Of a DNA stretch of 64,000 nucleotides, positions 45,487-55,174 are shown piece after piece. The translations under genes were made by a program, and so were the position numbers. How positions within the stretch are numbered: the stretch's first letter is position 1; each line of letters opens with the position of its first letter. The notes beneath the pieces are model-generated. The model was not told the origin of the DNA. It saw nothing but the letters and a program-made list of their open reading frames with translations, and searched no databases. Source of the DNA: Paenibacillus sp. FSL W8-0186 (lineage in GTDB: Bacteria > Bacillota > Bacilli > Paenibacillales > Paenibacillaceae); NCBI RefSeq assembly GCF_037969765.1, contig NZ_CP150207.1, positions 5,593,311 through 5,657,310 of the forward strand. The letters run 5' to 3'.

Positions 45487-46386
45487 TTATTCGCCCTCAG
45501 TCAAAGCCGGATTATCCGCTTCAGCTTCTTCCAGTGCCTGCTTAACATAAGTTTGTATTCGCCGCTCGACTTCTTCTCTGGCCGAAGGCAGACATTCCAT
45601 CGCGATACGGACGACGAATTCGCTGGCTGACAGCGACTGAATGCCAAGCACATGCGGCACTTCCGGGTTATAGGGATGCTCCTCTTTCATTTTTAGCATC
45701 GCCCTTTTCAACAAGCCGATACTCTCTTCCAATTTCTTAGCATTGCTGAATGGAAAATCCACAACAACCATCGCATTGTTCAACGAATAGTTCGTCACAT
45801 TAGTGATCATACCGTTCGGAATGATATGCACCTCTCCCGTCCAGCTGACAAGACGCGTGGAACGGAGTCCAATCATCTCGACCGTGCCTTTAAGACTTCC
45901 GGTTTGAATGACATCGCCTACGGCAAACTGATCCTCCAGTATAATGAAAAAACCTGTAATCACATCCTTCACCAGGCTCTGAGCGCCAAAACCGATAGCC
46001 AGCCCCAGCACCCCGGCCCCGGCAAGCAGCGGCGCAAGCTGGAAACCGACTTCACCCAGCACAAGCATCACCATAATGAAGTTGCTAGTAATCCAGGTAA
46101 CATTTTTAAGAAGCTCGCCTACAGTTATGAACCTCCGAGGATTAACCTTTAAGCGGCTTTTCTCCCTCTTCTCCAGAGAACGGTCGATAATCCGATATAT
46201 GACTTTTATAAATATTCGAGTAAGGATGAAAATAAGAATGATCCGCAAGGCCGAGAACATGACCATTTCCCACATATCGATGTTCGTCACCCACGCCCAC
46301 AGCTTATCTTTCCAGGTTATTGCGGCTTTAATTGCATCTTCGGGGGAATCAATAGCATTATCTGTTTTCATTGTTAGAAATGTCAT
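45487..46386 (-). CDS. Small-conductance mechanosensitive channel (MscS family)
   Basis: A channel protein of 299 residues that releases solutes when the membrane is stretched. Membrane segments: about 38-55 (MVMFSALRIILIFILTRI), about 85-105, and the pore-lining helix (APLLAGAGVLGLAIGFGAQS), followed by LVKDVITGFFIILEDQFAVG and the soluble beta domain. ATG 46386 is five bases after AGGAGGG; a longer in-frame form would overlap the upstream gene. The tail is acidic. Confidence 0.93.
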   Translation of the reverse strand: MTFLTMKTDNAIDSPEDAIKAAITWKDKLWAWVTNIDMWEMVMFSALRIILIFILTRIFIKVIYRIIDRSLEKREKSRLKVNPRRFITVGELLKNVTWITSNFIMVMLVLGEVGFQLAPLLAGAGVLGLAIGFGAQSLVKDVITGFFIILEDQFAVGDVIQTGSLKGTVEMIGLRSTRLVSWTGEVHIIPNGMITNVTNYSLNNAMVVVDFPFSNAKKLEESIGLLKRAMLKMKEEHPYNPEVPHVLGIQSLSASEFVVRIAMECLPSAREEVERRIQTYVKQALEEAEADNPALTEGE

Positions 46387-46396
46387 CTGCTCCCTC

Positions 46397-46648
46397 CTAT
46401 AATTCGATGTTATCATAACCTGATTCCGATTGGGAGTAGATCCCCCGAATGACTACGTTCTCCTGAATCACAATCCCCTTTACGGCGGTTAATGATTCCT
46501 CAGGAAAACGAATCGATAGAGCGCAGCCTGCCGTGATTTCCTTCGGTGTCGGAAAAAGGTCGATTTCTATTTCTGCATATTCCAGCAGCATCTCAGCTCG
46601 CAATGCTTGCTGCGTCGAATCAAATGCCATCACTAACCATGCGTCCAC
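46397..46648 (-). CDS. DUF3343 family protein
   Basis: A protein of 83 residues, DUF3343. The motif AEMLLEYAEIEIDLFPTPKE and GCALSIRFPEES are typical; the Cys in GCALS is the conserved residue for which a sulphur or selenium carrier role has been suggested. It starts at a GTG (46648) with GGGAGG upstream. It is next to an aminotransferase of the cysteine-desulfurase type less than 2 kb away, which would fit a sulphur role, but this is inference. Confidence 0.8.
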   Translation of the reverse strand: MDAWLVMAFDSTQQALRAEMLLEYAEIEIDLFPTPKEITAGCALSIRFPEESLTAVKGIVIQENVVIRGIYSQSESGYDNIEL

Positions 46649-46795
46649 AGCTTTTAGTCCCTCCCCTAATATAAGCGATACTTTAGTCGGAGTATAGAAA
46701 TGCTCTTTTTTCCATATACTATCTATTATTCCTTATAGCAGATATACCGAACCCGGCAGCTATAACGATAATTTCAAGCGGAAAGGAAGATTTCT

Positions 46796-47404
46796 ATGTC
46801 TCAGCTAAACCCTTCTTTCTCAGGACAAGAAATTCCCTATTTAAAAATACCCCATACCGAACCGGGCATACATTCCGCCATTATTCATCGACTGCTGCTT
46901 CATCTAGCCCAGGTCGAACCTGGTCAGGAAATCGTTGTCGTTTGTATTGGCACCGACCGCTCGACCGGCGATTGCCTTGGTCCTCTCGTAGGAACTGCCT
47001 TAGCTAAATACAAGTGCCCATACTTTCACTTGTATGGTACATTGGAAGATCCGGTCCATGCCATGAATTTGAAGGATACGCTCCACCAAATTAATACCAC
47101 ATTTATAGACCCTTATATCATTGGCATTGACGCTTGCCTTGGCCAGACGACCAGCGTAGGCTCCATTCAAGTCGTTCAGGGGCCGCTTCGCCCCGGTGCG
47201 GGCGTAAATAAAGAATTACCGCCGGTTGGCGATATCCATCTGACAGGCATCGTTAACGTCGGCGGTTTCATGGAATATTTTGTATTACAGAATACAAGGC
47301 TCAGCCTGGTCATGCGTTTATCTGAGATCATTGCCAGCAGCCTCTATTCCGCTATTAAAGAATGGAACAAAGGGTTTATTCCCCTTGCGCGGCAAGAGCA
47401 ATAA
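46796..47404 (+). CDS. yyaC: Spore protease YyaC
   Basis: A sporulation-associated protein of 202 residues, related to the germination protease family. Hallmarks are VVCIGTDRSTGDCLGPLVGT, GTLEDPVHAMNL and IGIDACLGQTTSVGSIQVVQ, with GVNKELPPVGDIHLTGIVNV. It marks the organism as an endospore former. It is the only rightward gene between 45.1 and 60 kb and its last 29 bases overlap the 3' end of the convergent DUF4446 gene. Confidence 0.92.
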   Translation: MSQLNPSFSGQEIPYLKIPHTEPGIHSAIIHRLLLHLAQVEPGQEIVVVCIGTDRSTGDCLGPLVGTALAKYKCPYFHLYGTLEDPVHAMNLKDTLHQINTTFIDPYIIGIDACLGQTTSVGSIQVVQGPLRPGAGVNKELPPVGDIHLTGIVNVGGFMEYFVLQNTRLSLVMRLSEIIASSLYSAIKEWNKGFIPLARQEQ

Positions 47405-47876
47405 CCTCGAGCTCTTCCGTTGAGAGAGCATGTGGAGATTCCCCTTTGGTCAGCGGTTTGGCATATACATATGAGCCTTCCCGATTATAAATACCAGTAA
47501 GGACCACCCCGTCCTTCTCATCATTGATAAATGCGATGGAGAAGCTCAGGTCATTTCCACGCTCGGCAAAAGCATTGTAACGCTTTATGCCGATTTTTGC
47601 TTTTTGTTTTGGCACCAGACTTTGAAGCTGTTTGAGTATCTGTTGTTGCTGTTCCTGTGCATCCTCCAGCTTGCCCTGCTGCAGCTTCAAATCGATGAGC
47701 AAGCCCTCTAAATCCTCAACACCTGTTCCCTGCATCATTAATTCATATTTCCGACGGATTTTCCGGAGCTTGCTGCCTTGAAGCAAATTCCATATGAGCA
47801 GCCAAACCACGACGATAACTAACCCGATTACAACCCAAACCAACTGCTCCAGAATGAGCTGATTCCATTCTTGCAT
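47376..47876 (-). CDS. DUF4446 family protein (YyaB-like)
   Basis: A protein of 166 residues. Residues 8-30 form a membrane helix (LVWVVIGLVIVVVWLLIWNL), then a basic linker and a coiled coil rich in Gln (GKLEDAQEQQQQILKQLQSL), then a C-terminal beta domain (NAFAERGNDLSFSIAFINDE; GVVLTGIYNREGSYVYAKPL). This is the DUF4446 pattern seen beside parB and yyaC in Bacillales. The role is unknown. It is co-directional with the aminotransferase gene upstream. Confidence 0.9.
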   Translation of the reverse strand: MQEWNQLILEQLVWVVIGLVIVVVWLLIWNLLQGSKLRKIRRKYELMMQGTGVEDLEGLLIDLKLQQGKLEDAQEQQQQILKQLQSLVPKQKAKIGIKRYNAFAERGNDLSFSIAFINDEKDGVVLTGIYNREGSYVYAKPLTKGESPHALSTEELEVIALAAQGE

Positions 47877-47899
47877 GCTTCCTCTCCCCTATGTTCAAA

Positions 47900-49057
47900 T
47901 CATTGAGCCGAAATTTGCCGCATGGCTAGTACGAATGCCTCAACCTCTTCCTCCGTCGTATCAAACCCTACGCTGGCTCTAACCGCCCCGCCGGCCGATG
48001 TCCCCGCTGTCATATGCCCTAAGGGCGTACAATGATAACCGGCGCGCACAGCTATTCCATATTCTCTATCCAATACAAAAGCAATCTCCGCAGCATCCCG
48101 GCCTTCCAAATTAAAGGACACAAGCCCCATTCGCGGCTCTCCAAGCTTTGGCCCAATCAAGGATATGCCTGGCAATTTCGCTAACTCCTTCATCATCATC
48201 TGGATAAGCATCCATTGCCGTTCATAAATTTGTTTTACCCCATATTCAAGCACAGCATGTACACCTGCAGCCAACCCCGCTATGCCGACCGTATTTGCCG
48301 TCCCGGCTTCAAAGCGATCAGGGCGCACAGCAGGTTGTTCAAGCTCCTCGGATTGGCTTCCTGTCCCTCCATGCAGCAAAGGCTCCAAATCTACCTGGGG
48401 AGAGATGTATAGCCCTCCTGTGCCTTGTGGGCCGAGCAAACCCTTATGTCCAGGAAAAGCCAGCAAATCAATTCCCATCTCAGCAACATCAATCGGATAC
48501 GTCCCTGCAGATTGTGCCGCATCAACTAGAAAAATCGCCTCATGCTCGTGAGCTAGATGCCCAAGCTCTTGCAGCGGCAGAATGCTGCCTAGCAGGTTTG
48601 ATCCATGTGAACAAACAACAAGCGTCGTCTCCGGACGGAACGAGTTCCTGACCTCGTTCAAATCAAGCTGTCCCCGTTCATTTATTGCTATATAATCCAC
48701 TTTAATCCCCATGGTTCTTTTCAAAAACTCCAACGGCCTTCTAACCGAATTATGCTCCACCATTGTCGCAATCACATGATCCCCAGGTTTCAGCCATCCT
48801 TTGATGGCCAAATTCAAAGCGGATGTCGTATTAGAGGTGAATACGATATCGTTTGGATTAGAAACATGAAACAACGTTGCCAGTGCTTGCCTAGCATTAA
48901 ACATAATCCGCCCTGCTTGAAGCGCCATATTATGATTTCCTCGCCCGGCACTGGCGGCCTGACCATTGAGGATCGACATCATGGCCTCCCCTACGGCTGG
49001 CGGCTTAGGCCAAGACGTTGCCGCATGATCCAAATAAATGACGGCTTGCTTTTTCAG
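47900..49057 (-). CDS. Class V aminotransferase / cysteine desulfurase family, apparent CTG start
   Basis: A PLP enzyme of 385 residues of the cysteine-desulfurase group. The usual opening IYLDHAATSWPKPP is present only if the start is upstream of TTG 49033. CTG 49057 is in frame, eight bases after AGGAGGGG, and no ATG, GTG or TTG lies between. The PLP lysine is in FPGHKGLLGPQGTGGLYISP; the aspartate contact is in FLVDAAQSAGTYPID; the catalytic-loop cysteine region is YHCTPLGHMTAGTS. It could make persulfide for a nearby sulphur carrier or act on another amino acid. Length fits the family. Confidence 0.88.
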   Translation of the reverse strand: MKKQAVIYLDHAATSWPKPPAVGEAMMSILNGQAASAGRGNHNMALQAGRIMFNARQALATLFHVSNPNDIVFTSNTTSALNLAIKGWLKPGDHVIATMVEHNSVRRPLEFLKRTMGIKVDYIAINERGQLDLNEVRNSFRPETTLVVCSHGSNLLGSILPLQELGHLAHEHEAIFLVDAAQSAGTYPIDVAEMGIDLLAFPGHKGLLGPQGTGGLYISPQVDLEPLLHGGTGSQSEELEQPAVRPDRFEAGTANTVGIAGLAAGVHAVLEYGVKQIYERQWMLIQMMMKELAKLPGISLIGPKLGEPRMGLVSFNLEGRDAAEIAFVLDREYGIAVRAGYHCTPLGHMTAGTSAGGAVRASVGFDTTEEEVEAFVLAMRQISAQ

Positions 49058-49202
49058 TGAACTCCCCTCCTAAATCAAGCTATATGTTCATTCATCATCT
49101 ACACAATATTTTCCTATAGATCAAAAAATGACATATCCCTCCGCTGCAGAGATTAATCATCCCTCAGGCAAGACGAATATGTCATTCGCAATGAACCCTG
49201 AA

Positions 49203-50042
49203 TTAAGAGAGTAAATCAAGTAATCTTTGCAGATCCTGTTGACTATAATAGTTAATTTCTATTTTACCTTTTTCTTTACTCGCTTTGATTTTTACTGTTG
49301 TCTTGAACTTTTCTCTTAAGCTTCCTTCAACCTCTTCAATATAAGGATCACGTTTTTGAGATGCCGGCTTCTGTTTGTCCTTTTTCTTACGATCCAGCTG
49401 CTGGACAGCATCCTCTAGCTCCCTTACGCTCCATTCATGATCGATACATTGCTTGGCAAGGTCCTTAATCATTGCCGAATCCTTCAATCCAACCAAAGCT
49501 CGGGCATGTCCCATGGACAATGTTCCACGTGAAACATATTCCTTCACTTCCTCCGGCAAAGACAACAGCCTTAGAAAGTTTGCAATGTGGGAACGAGACT
49601 TGCCAACCTTCATCGACAGTTCTTCTTGTGTAAGCTGGAACTGATCCATTAGCCCTTGATAAGCCACCGCTATTTCCATAGCGTTCAAGTTTTCACGCTG
49701 CAAGTTCTCTATTAAGGCAATCTCCATAACCTGTTGATCGGAAAAAGATCTGACAACAGCTGGAATCGTTTCATTGCCGCAATATTGAGAAGCCCGAAAT
49801 CTCCGCTCACCGGCAATAATTTCATATCCCTTTAACACGCTGCGAACGATGATTGGCTGAATCACACCATGCTGACGAATCGATTCCGCCAACTCGCGAA
49901 TTGCATCCTCATCAAACGTTTTACGTGGTTGATACGGGTTGGCACGGAGCTGATTCAGTGGAATATCTACCACCTTATCATCCTCTTGAATGGAGAGCGA
50001 TGGTATCAGCGCATCCAAACCTTTCCCCAATCGTTTACTCAT
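49203..50042 (-). CDS. parB: Chromosome partitioning protein ParB (Spo0J)
   Basis: A parS-binding CTP switch of 279 residues that spreads on origin-proximal DNA and loads SMC. The N-terminus KRLGKGLDALIPSL (ParA-stimulating) is followed by the CTP-binding region GYEIIAGERRFRAS, the ENLQRENLNAMEIA motif and a helix-turn-helix (LSMKVGKSRSHIANFLRLLS). It contains a parS site inside its own gene (49521-49536). The start overlaps the parA end. Confidence 0.96.
   Translation of the reverse strand: MSKRLGKGLDALIPSLSIQEDDKVVDIPLNQLRANPYQPRKTFDEDAIRELAESIRQHGVIQPIIVRSVLKGYEIIAGERRFRASQYCGNETIPAVVRSFSDQQVMEIALIENLQRENLNAMEIAVAYQGLMDQFQLTQEELSMKVGKSRSHIANFLRLLSLPEEVKEYVSRGTLSMGHARALVGLKDSAMIKDLAKQCIDHEWSVRELEDAVQQLDRKKKDKQKPASQKRDPYIEEVEGSLREKFKTTVKIKASKEKGKIEINYYSQQDLQRLLDLLS
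49521..49536. promoter_or_regulatory. parS site inside parB
   Basis: TGTTCCACGTGAAACA matches the parS consensus TGTTNCACGTGAAACA perfectly. B. subtilis also carries a parS within spo0J. Confidence 0.95.
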
Positions 50043-50796
50043 AAGAGACCACTTCCTTTGCCAACTCTAAATATACTTCCGCTCCCTTAGACCGGGGATC
50101 GTAGGTTATAATGGATTGACCGTGCGATGGCGCTTCACTTAAGCGAACGTTACGTGGAATAACTGTTTTGTAAACTTTTTGCTGAAAATATTTCTTGACC
50201 TCTTCAATGACCTGAATCCCCAAATTAGTACGGGCATCAAACATCGTAAGCAGCACACCCTCAATTTGCAGAGACGTATTTAAATGCTTCTGAACGAGAC
50301 GAACCGTATTTAAAAGTTGGCTCAAACCCTCCAGGGCATAATATTCGCATTGAATCGGAATCAACACAGAGTCAGCCGCCGTAAGCGAATTGATGGTCAG
50401 AATACCAAGCGATGGCGGGCAATCAATAAGCACATAATCATACATATGCTTCACTTGTTGAATCGACTTCTTAAGCCGGACCTCCCGCGAGATCGTAGGC
50501 ACAAGCTCGATTTCCGCCCCTGCTAGTTGAATAGTAGCAGGAATGATATCCAATCCTTCAACCTCCGTCGAAACGATGGCTTCCTTTGGATTCACTTCAT
50601 TAATCAGCACGTCATAAATACAATTGGCAACATCAGCTTTATTGATCCCGACACCGCTTGTCGTATTTCCTTGTGGGTCAATATCAATGAGCAGCACTTT
50701 TTTACCGATCGCAGCAAGTCCTGCCCCGAGGTTGACGGAAGTCGTCGTTTTACCGACCCCTCCCTTTTGGTTAGCAATGGCAATGATTTTAGACAA
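50035..50796 (-). CDS. parA: Chromosome partitioning ATPase ParA (Soj)
   Basis: A Walker-type ATPase of 253 residues. The deviant Walker A is IANQKGGVGKTTTSVNLGAG; the second motif is YDYVLIDCPPSLGILTINSL. It acts with ParB in origin segregation and regulates DnaA. It starts at TTG 50796 with GAGGTG seven bases upstream. It overlaps parB by eight bases, so the two are co-translated. Confidence 0.96.
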   Translation of the reverse strand: MSKIIAIANQKGGVGKTTTSVNLGAGLAAIGKKVLLIDIDPQGNTTSGVGINKADVANCIYDVLINEVNPKEAIVSTEVEGLDIIPATIQLAGAEIELVPTISREVRLKKSIQQVKHMYDYVLIDCPPSLGILTINSLTAADSVLIPIQCEYYALEGLSQLLNTVRLVQKHLNTSLQIEGVLLTMFDARTNLGIQVIEEVKKYFQQKVYKTVIPRNVRLSEAPSHGQSIITYDPRSKGAEVYLELAKEVVSYE

Positions 50797-51035
50797 TCTA
50801 TTTCACCTCAGTATCCGTTAAAAATCTTCTTGTAGTGTATTTCTAGGCAGTTACAACTAAGCTGAAGCTACAAAAAGACAACAAAGTCATCCTATGCCAT
50901 GCACTCTGCATGAATGATCATTCCCGCTAGCTGCGAGTTCGGTTAGATGGAAATGACCCTGGAAGACTCAAGCCATTTTGCCGAAAAAGAAGCTGACCTC
51001 TTAACCTCGCGGTCATGGTCAGCGAGTAACATACA

Positions 51036-51854
51036 TTATCTTTTAGGAATTTGAATCACAATTTCATAGTGATCTTCATGGTCTTTCTCCGAAGTCTTAA
51101 TCTCCATTCCCGATCCGGTCACCATATCAATGGATTGGCGGATCGTATTCAGAGCGAGCCGAACATCCTTCGAGAACGAAATTCGTCTTGGCGACTTCTT
51201 ATTCTTGGCAACCTCTTTGTAAAAGGCTACCCGGGCTTCGGTCTGCTTCACATTCAACTCTTTGCTGATGATTTCATCCAATACCTTCAATTGCAGTTCC
51301 TCGGTATCCAGAGACAATAGTGCCCGTGCATGACGCTCTGTAACTTTACGTTCCATTAGCGCAGTTTTTACTTGTTCAGGCAATTGAAGCAGCCTAATTT
51401 TGTTGGCAATCGTCGATTGACTTTTCCCCAGCCGCTGAGCCAAACTCTCTTGGGTGAGCTGATGCAGATCAATCAAATTCTGGTAAGCCAGAGCTTCTTC
51501 GATTGATGTGAGCCCTTCCCGCTGTAAATTCTCGATCAAAGCAATCGAAGCAGCTTGTGAGTCGTTGAAATCCCGCAAAATAGCCGGAATTGTTTCATAG
51601 CCTAACTTTATGACTGCCCTCCAGCGTCTCTCCCCTGCGATCAGTTCATATTTATCATTTCGGTAACGAACTACGATAGGTTGAATTACCCCATGCGTCT
51701 TGATCGTTTGGCACAGCTCTTCGATTTTCTCATCGTCAAAAATAGTCCGGGGTTGGTATGGACTGCTTACGATTTCACCAACCGGAATTTGTTTCACTTC
51801 ATCTCCGCTGCTTCGTTCGGTAAAACCAAACAATTTCGAAAATTGTTCTTTCAT
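51036..51854 (-). CDS. noc: Nucleoid occlusion protein Noc
   Basis: A ParB paralogue of 272 residues that blocks division over the nucleoid. The N-terminal amphipathic membrane-targeting helix ([15 protein letters not shown]) distinguishes it from ParB. The core has [59 protein letters not shown] and an HTH ([20 protein letters not shown]). ATG 51854 has AGGTGG upstream. It lies between rsmG and parA as in B. subtilis. Confidence 0.95.
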   Translation of the reverse strand: MKEQFSKLFGFTERSSGDEVKQIPVGEIVSSPYQPRTIFDDEKIEELCQTIKTHGVIQPIVVRYRNDKYELIAGERRWRAVIKLGYETIPAILRDFNDSQAASIALIENLQREGLTSIEEALAYQNLIDLHQLTQESLAQRLGKSQSTIANKIRLLQLPEQVKTALMERKVTERHARALLSLDTEELQLKVLDEIISKELNVKQTEARVAFYKEVAKNKKSPRRISFSKDVRLALNTIRQSIDMVTGSGMEIKTSEKDHEDHYEIVIQIPKR

Positions 51855-52435
51855 TCCGTAAATTACCACCTAATTTGATAGTGTCATAAGGCGAAGCCTT
51901 ATGGGCTGCATTTCCTTGCTTAAGAAGACAGACCGCTACTTACGGTTGTGTTCCTTTTCGATCATAGAGGATTAGCATAATGGATAAAGACTACTAATTC
52001 TATCATCTTTAAAAATAACGGGAAAGCTGCACAATAAACGGAGAAAAACGTCTATCGACGTACTCTCTAAGAAGACAGAACCGCAAGTAGCGGTAATTTT
52101 CTTCTTGAAATAGTCCCACCGAGAAAATCGATCACCTATGTATACCTTCAAGGTGAATTATCTCATAGCTGGTTATATTTCAAGATGAATTCTCGAGCAA
52201 CATTCTCAAAAAAATTCATTCCTCAATAAACAGTTAGAATGGTGCTTGATCGTAGAATTCAACTACATCGGGCAAATGATGATCGATATATCTATTCTAC
52301 CACTTTTTTCTCTATAATCCTATTCTCTTATTCAGCATTTTTTTTCGCTTTTCTTGACATGAATAAGAGATCCCCCAGCATAGATTGTTTCACGTGGAAC
52401 AATTTACTGAAAGGATCAAAAACGCACTAATTAAA
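51855..52435. other. 580-bp gap noc-rsmG with parS and a short direct repeat
   Basis: No gene is seen. It carries a parS site (52386-52401) near the rsmG end. Two copies of TAAGAAGACAG(A)ACCGC lie at 51921-51936 and 52068-52084, each followed by a small hairpin (for example ACCGC AAGTA GCGGT). The noc promoter must also lie here. Confidence 0.5.
52386..52401. promoter_or_regulatory. parS site between noc and rsmG
   Basis: TGTTTCACGTGGAACA is the complement of a perfect parS (TGTTCCACGTGAAACA). It gives ParB a second origin-proximal loading site, about 2.9 kb from the first. Confidence 0.95.
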
Positions 52436-53158
52436 CTAAACGATCGGTGATTTTAAAGGTGTGCCTGCCTTCCGAGGGTAAGCCTTTGGCGTAGCAGCAG
52501 TTTTCTTGACGAGAATAATATGGCGGTCAGAGTCCTCCATGGGCAGCTTAAAGTGGTGATTGCCAATCAGCTTGCCATTAAGCACCTTCATGCTTCGGGC
52601 CGCTTCCTCTACCTCTTCTCGAGGATCGCTTCCCTTCATTGCTGCAAACACGCCACCCACCTTAACAAAGGGAAGACAGAACTCATTTAGTACAGCCATC
52701 CTAGCAACAGCACGGGCTGTAACTAAATCGAATTGATCACGATATTGTGGTTTGCGTGCAATATCCTCAGCCCGGCCATGGATGAGCTCTACACCGTCTA
52801 ACGACAGCTGATCCGCGATGTTTTGCAAAAAATGAATTCGTTTATTCAGCGAGTCTACGATGGTTAGCTTCAATTGAGGAAAGCATATCTTTAAAGGAAT
52901 GCCTGGAAATCCTGCTCCAGAGCCGATATCCGCCAAAGAGTGAATACCCCTCATATTCAGATGAAATGCCAAGGATATCGAATCATAAAAATGCTTCACA
53001 TATACCTGTTCACGTTCGGTGATTCCCGTCAGATTCATTTTTTCATTCCAGGACACCAATTCCTTGAAGTACGTTTCAAACTGGGTCAACTGCTCCGCAT
53101 TCACCTCGATCCCATGATCGCGGAGCATGGATTGAAATTCAGATTGTACTTGATCCAA
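52436..53158 (-). CDS. rsmG: 16S rRNA (guanine527-N7)-methyltransferase
   Basis: A Rossmann-fold methyltransferase of 240 residues that makes m7G527 in 16S rRNA; its loss gives low-level streptomycin resistance. Motifs: EKMNLTGITEREQVYVKHFY, the SAM loop LADIGSGAGFPGIPLKI, and VTARAVARMAVLNEFCLPFV. It starts at TTG 53158 eight bases after GGAGG, and follows mnmG by four bases. Confidence 0.95.
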   Translation of the reverse strand: MDQVQSEFQSMLRDHGIEVNAEQLTQFETYFKELVSWNEKMNLTGITEREQVYVKHFYDSISLAFHLNMRGIHSLADIGSGAGFPGIPLKICFPQLKLTIVDSLNKRIHFLQNIADQLSLDGVELIHGRAEDIARKPQYRDQFDLVTARAVARMAVLNEFCLPFVKVGGVFAAMKGSDPREEVEEAARSMKVLNGKLIGNHHFKLPMEDSDRHIILVKKTAATPKAYPRKAGTPLKSPIV

Positions 53159-53162
53159 TCAC

Positions 53163-55049
53163 TTATCCTCCTGCAGCGGTAACCCGATTATAATGTTCCA
53201 AATAGACGAGCAAAATGGAAATGTCAGCTGGCGAAACTCCGGAAATTCGTGAGGCTTGCCCGATGGAAAGCGGTCGGATTTTGGCCAGCTTCTGGCGAGC
53301 TTCGATGGCCAAACCTTGAATATCCTCATACTTAATATTTTCAGGCAGTTTTTTCTTTTCCATTTTTTTCAATTTTTCAACATGAAGCAGCTGTTTCTCG
53401 ATGTATCCGGCATACTTCACTTGAATCTCGACCTGCTCCCTCATCTCCTCATCCAAGTCCACCCCGGCTGGGGAAAATTGATGGATCAGATCATAGGTTA
53501 CTTCTGGACGGCGCAAAATCGCCAGTAAATTGCTGCCATCCTGAATTGGCGCCGAACCAATTGCTTCCAACAAAGGATTGATATCCGCAGGGCGTACCTT
53601 GCTCGTCCGCAGACGCTCTACCTCTTGCTCTACCTTTTCCTTCTTGTCGAGGAATGCCGCATACCGCTCCGGTGAGATCAGTCCGATATCATAGCCGATT
53701 TGCGTTAATCTCAGATCCGCATTATCGTGGCGAAGCAGGAGACGGTATTCTGCCCGCGAGGTAAGCAGGCGGTACGGCTCATTGGTGCCTTTAGTCACCA
53801 AATCGTCGATCAGCACCCCGATATAGCCTTGGGAGCGATCCAGCACGACGCCTTCCTTGCCTTGAACCTTGCGAGCGGCGTTGATGCCCGCCATGACGCC
53901 TTGAGCTGCCGCCTCTTCATAACCTGACGTTCCGTTAATTTGTCCTGCTGTAAACAAACCGGGAAGCTGCTTCGTCTCCATCGTCGGCCATAGCTGCGTC
54001 GGAACGATAACATCATATTCGATCGCATAGCCGTTTCGCATAATTTTGGCATTCTGCAGCCCAGGAACCGAGCGAACGATTTGCTCCTGCACCTCTTCCG
54101 GCATGCTCGTCGACAAACCTTGAACATAGTATTCCGCCGTATTCTTGCCTTCTGGCTCAAGGAAAACCTGATGCTGCGGCTTATCGGCAAATCGAACGAT
54201 TTTGTCCTCGATGGACGGACAATACCGTGCTCCCGTTCCTTCAATAATCCCCGAGAACATCGGCGCGCGATGCAAATTGGCATTGATGATTTCATGCGTC
54301 TCGGGCGAAGTATAAGTCAGCCAGCATGGCAGCTGCTCGTTATCCGAGCTTTTCGTTTCATACGAGAAAAATTTAGGATTGTCATCTCCCGGCTGGATTT
54401 CCGTCTGGGAAAAATCAATCGAATCGCGATGAACCCGCGGCGGCGTTCCCGTCTTGAAGCGAACCAGCTCGAAGCCAAGCTTCTTCAGGCTATGAGACAA
54501 CGTTACGGCCGGCTGCTGATTGTTCGGCCCGCTCTCGTAGGCCAGCTCGCCCATGATGATTTTGCCGCGCAAATAAGTTCCCGTCGTCAAGACGACTGCC
54601 TTGCTGCGGTATCTCGCCCCCGATTGGGTAATGACGCCTACGCACTTGCCATCCTCCACAATCAGATCCTCAACCATGCCTTGGCGCAGCGTCAAGTTGT
54701 CCTGCTTTTCCAGTGTCTCTTTCATCGTATGCTGATACAGCACCTTATCCGCCTGCGCGCGAAGCGCATGAACAGCGGGGCCTTTTCCCGTATTCAGCAT
54801 CCGCATTTGGATGAATGTCTTGTCGATATTGCGGCCCATCTCCCCGCCGATTGCATCCACTTCTCTAACGACATGGCCTTTGGCCGGCCCCCCAATGGAA
54901 GGGTTGCACGGCATAAATGCCACCATATCCAGGTTAATCGTCACCAGCAATGTTCTACAGCCCATGCGTGCTGCGGCCAAGGCAGATTCACTGCCGGCAT
55001 GTCCAGCACCGACGACGATGACGTCGTATTCTGCTGCTTCAAATCCCAT
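53163..55049 (-). CDS. mnmG: tRNA uridine-5-carboxymethylaminomethyl modification enzyme MnmG
   Basis: The FAD subunit of the MnmEG complex that adds a carboxymethylaminomethyl group to wobble uridines. It has 628 residues. FAD loop [53 protein letters not shown] and the C-terminal helical domain ([18 protein letters not shown]) are typical. ATG 55049 has GGGGG upstream and gives the normal N-terminus; an upstream in-frame start adds 18 unrelated residues. It follows mnmE as in other Firmicutes. Confidence 0.96.
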   Translation of the reverse strand: MGFEAAEYDVIVVGAGHAGSESALAAARMGCRTLLVTINLDMVAFMPCNPSIGGPAKGHVVREVDAIGGEMGRNIDKTFIQMRMLNTGKGPAVHALRAQADKVLYQHTMKETLEKQDNLTLRQGMVEDLIVEDGKCVGVITQSGARYRSKAVVLTTGTYLRGKIIMGELAYESGPNNQQPAVTLSHSLKKLGFELVRFKTGTPPRVHRDSIDFSQTEIQPGDDNPKFFSYETKSSDNEQLPCWLTYTSPETHEIINANLHRAPMFSGIIEGTGARYCPSIEDKIVRFADKPQHQVFLEPEGKNTAEYYVQGLSTSMPEEVQEQIVRSVPGLQNAKIMRNGYAIEYDVIVPTQLWPTMETKQLPGLFTAGQINGTSGYEEAAAQGVMAGINAARKVQGKEGVVLDRSQGYIGVLIDDLVTKGTNEPYRLLTSRAEYRLLLRHDNADLRLTQIGYDIGLISPERYAAFLDKKEKVEQEVERLRTSKVRPADINPLLEAIGSAPIQDGSNLLAILRRPEVTYDLIHQFSPAGVDLDEEMREQVEIQVKYAGYIEKQLLHVEKLKKMEKKKLPENIKYEDIQGLAIEARQKLAKIRPLSIGQASRISGVSPADISILLVYLEHYNRVTAAGG

Positions 55050-55174
55050 CCTAAAACCCCCTTTAAAATCCATGATTATATAGTAGAGAAACGTCATATT
55101 CATTAAAATTTTAACTACTTAAAACGTTCTTTTTCATCATACCATGAATGAACGCCGTCCATACGTAAGTGATC

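Noticed and set aside
54081..55106. Long rightward open frame of 341 codons
   Set aside because: It is the shadow of mnmG on the other strand, with no ribosome-binding site or family features. The same holds for the frames at 26333-27463 (dnaB) and 6827-7498 (glpD).
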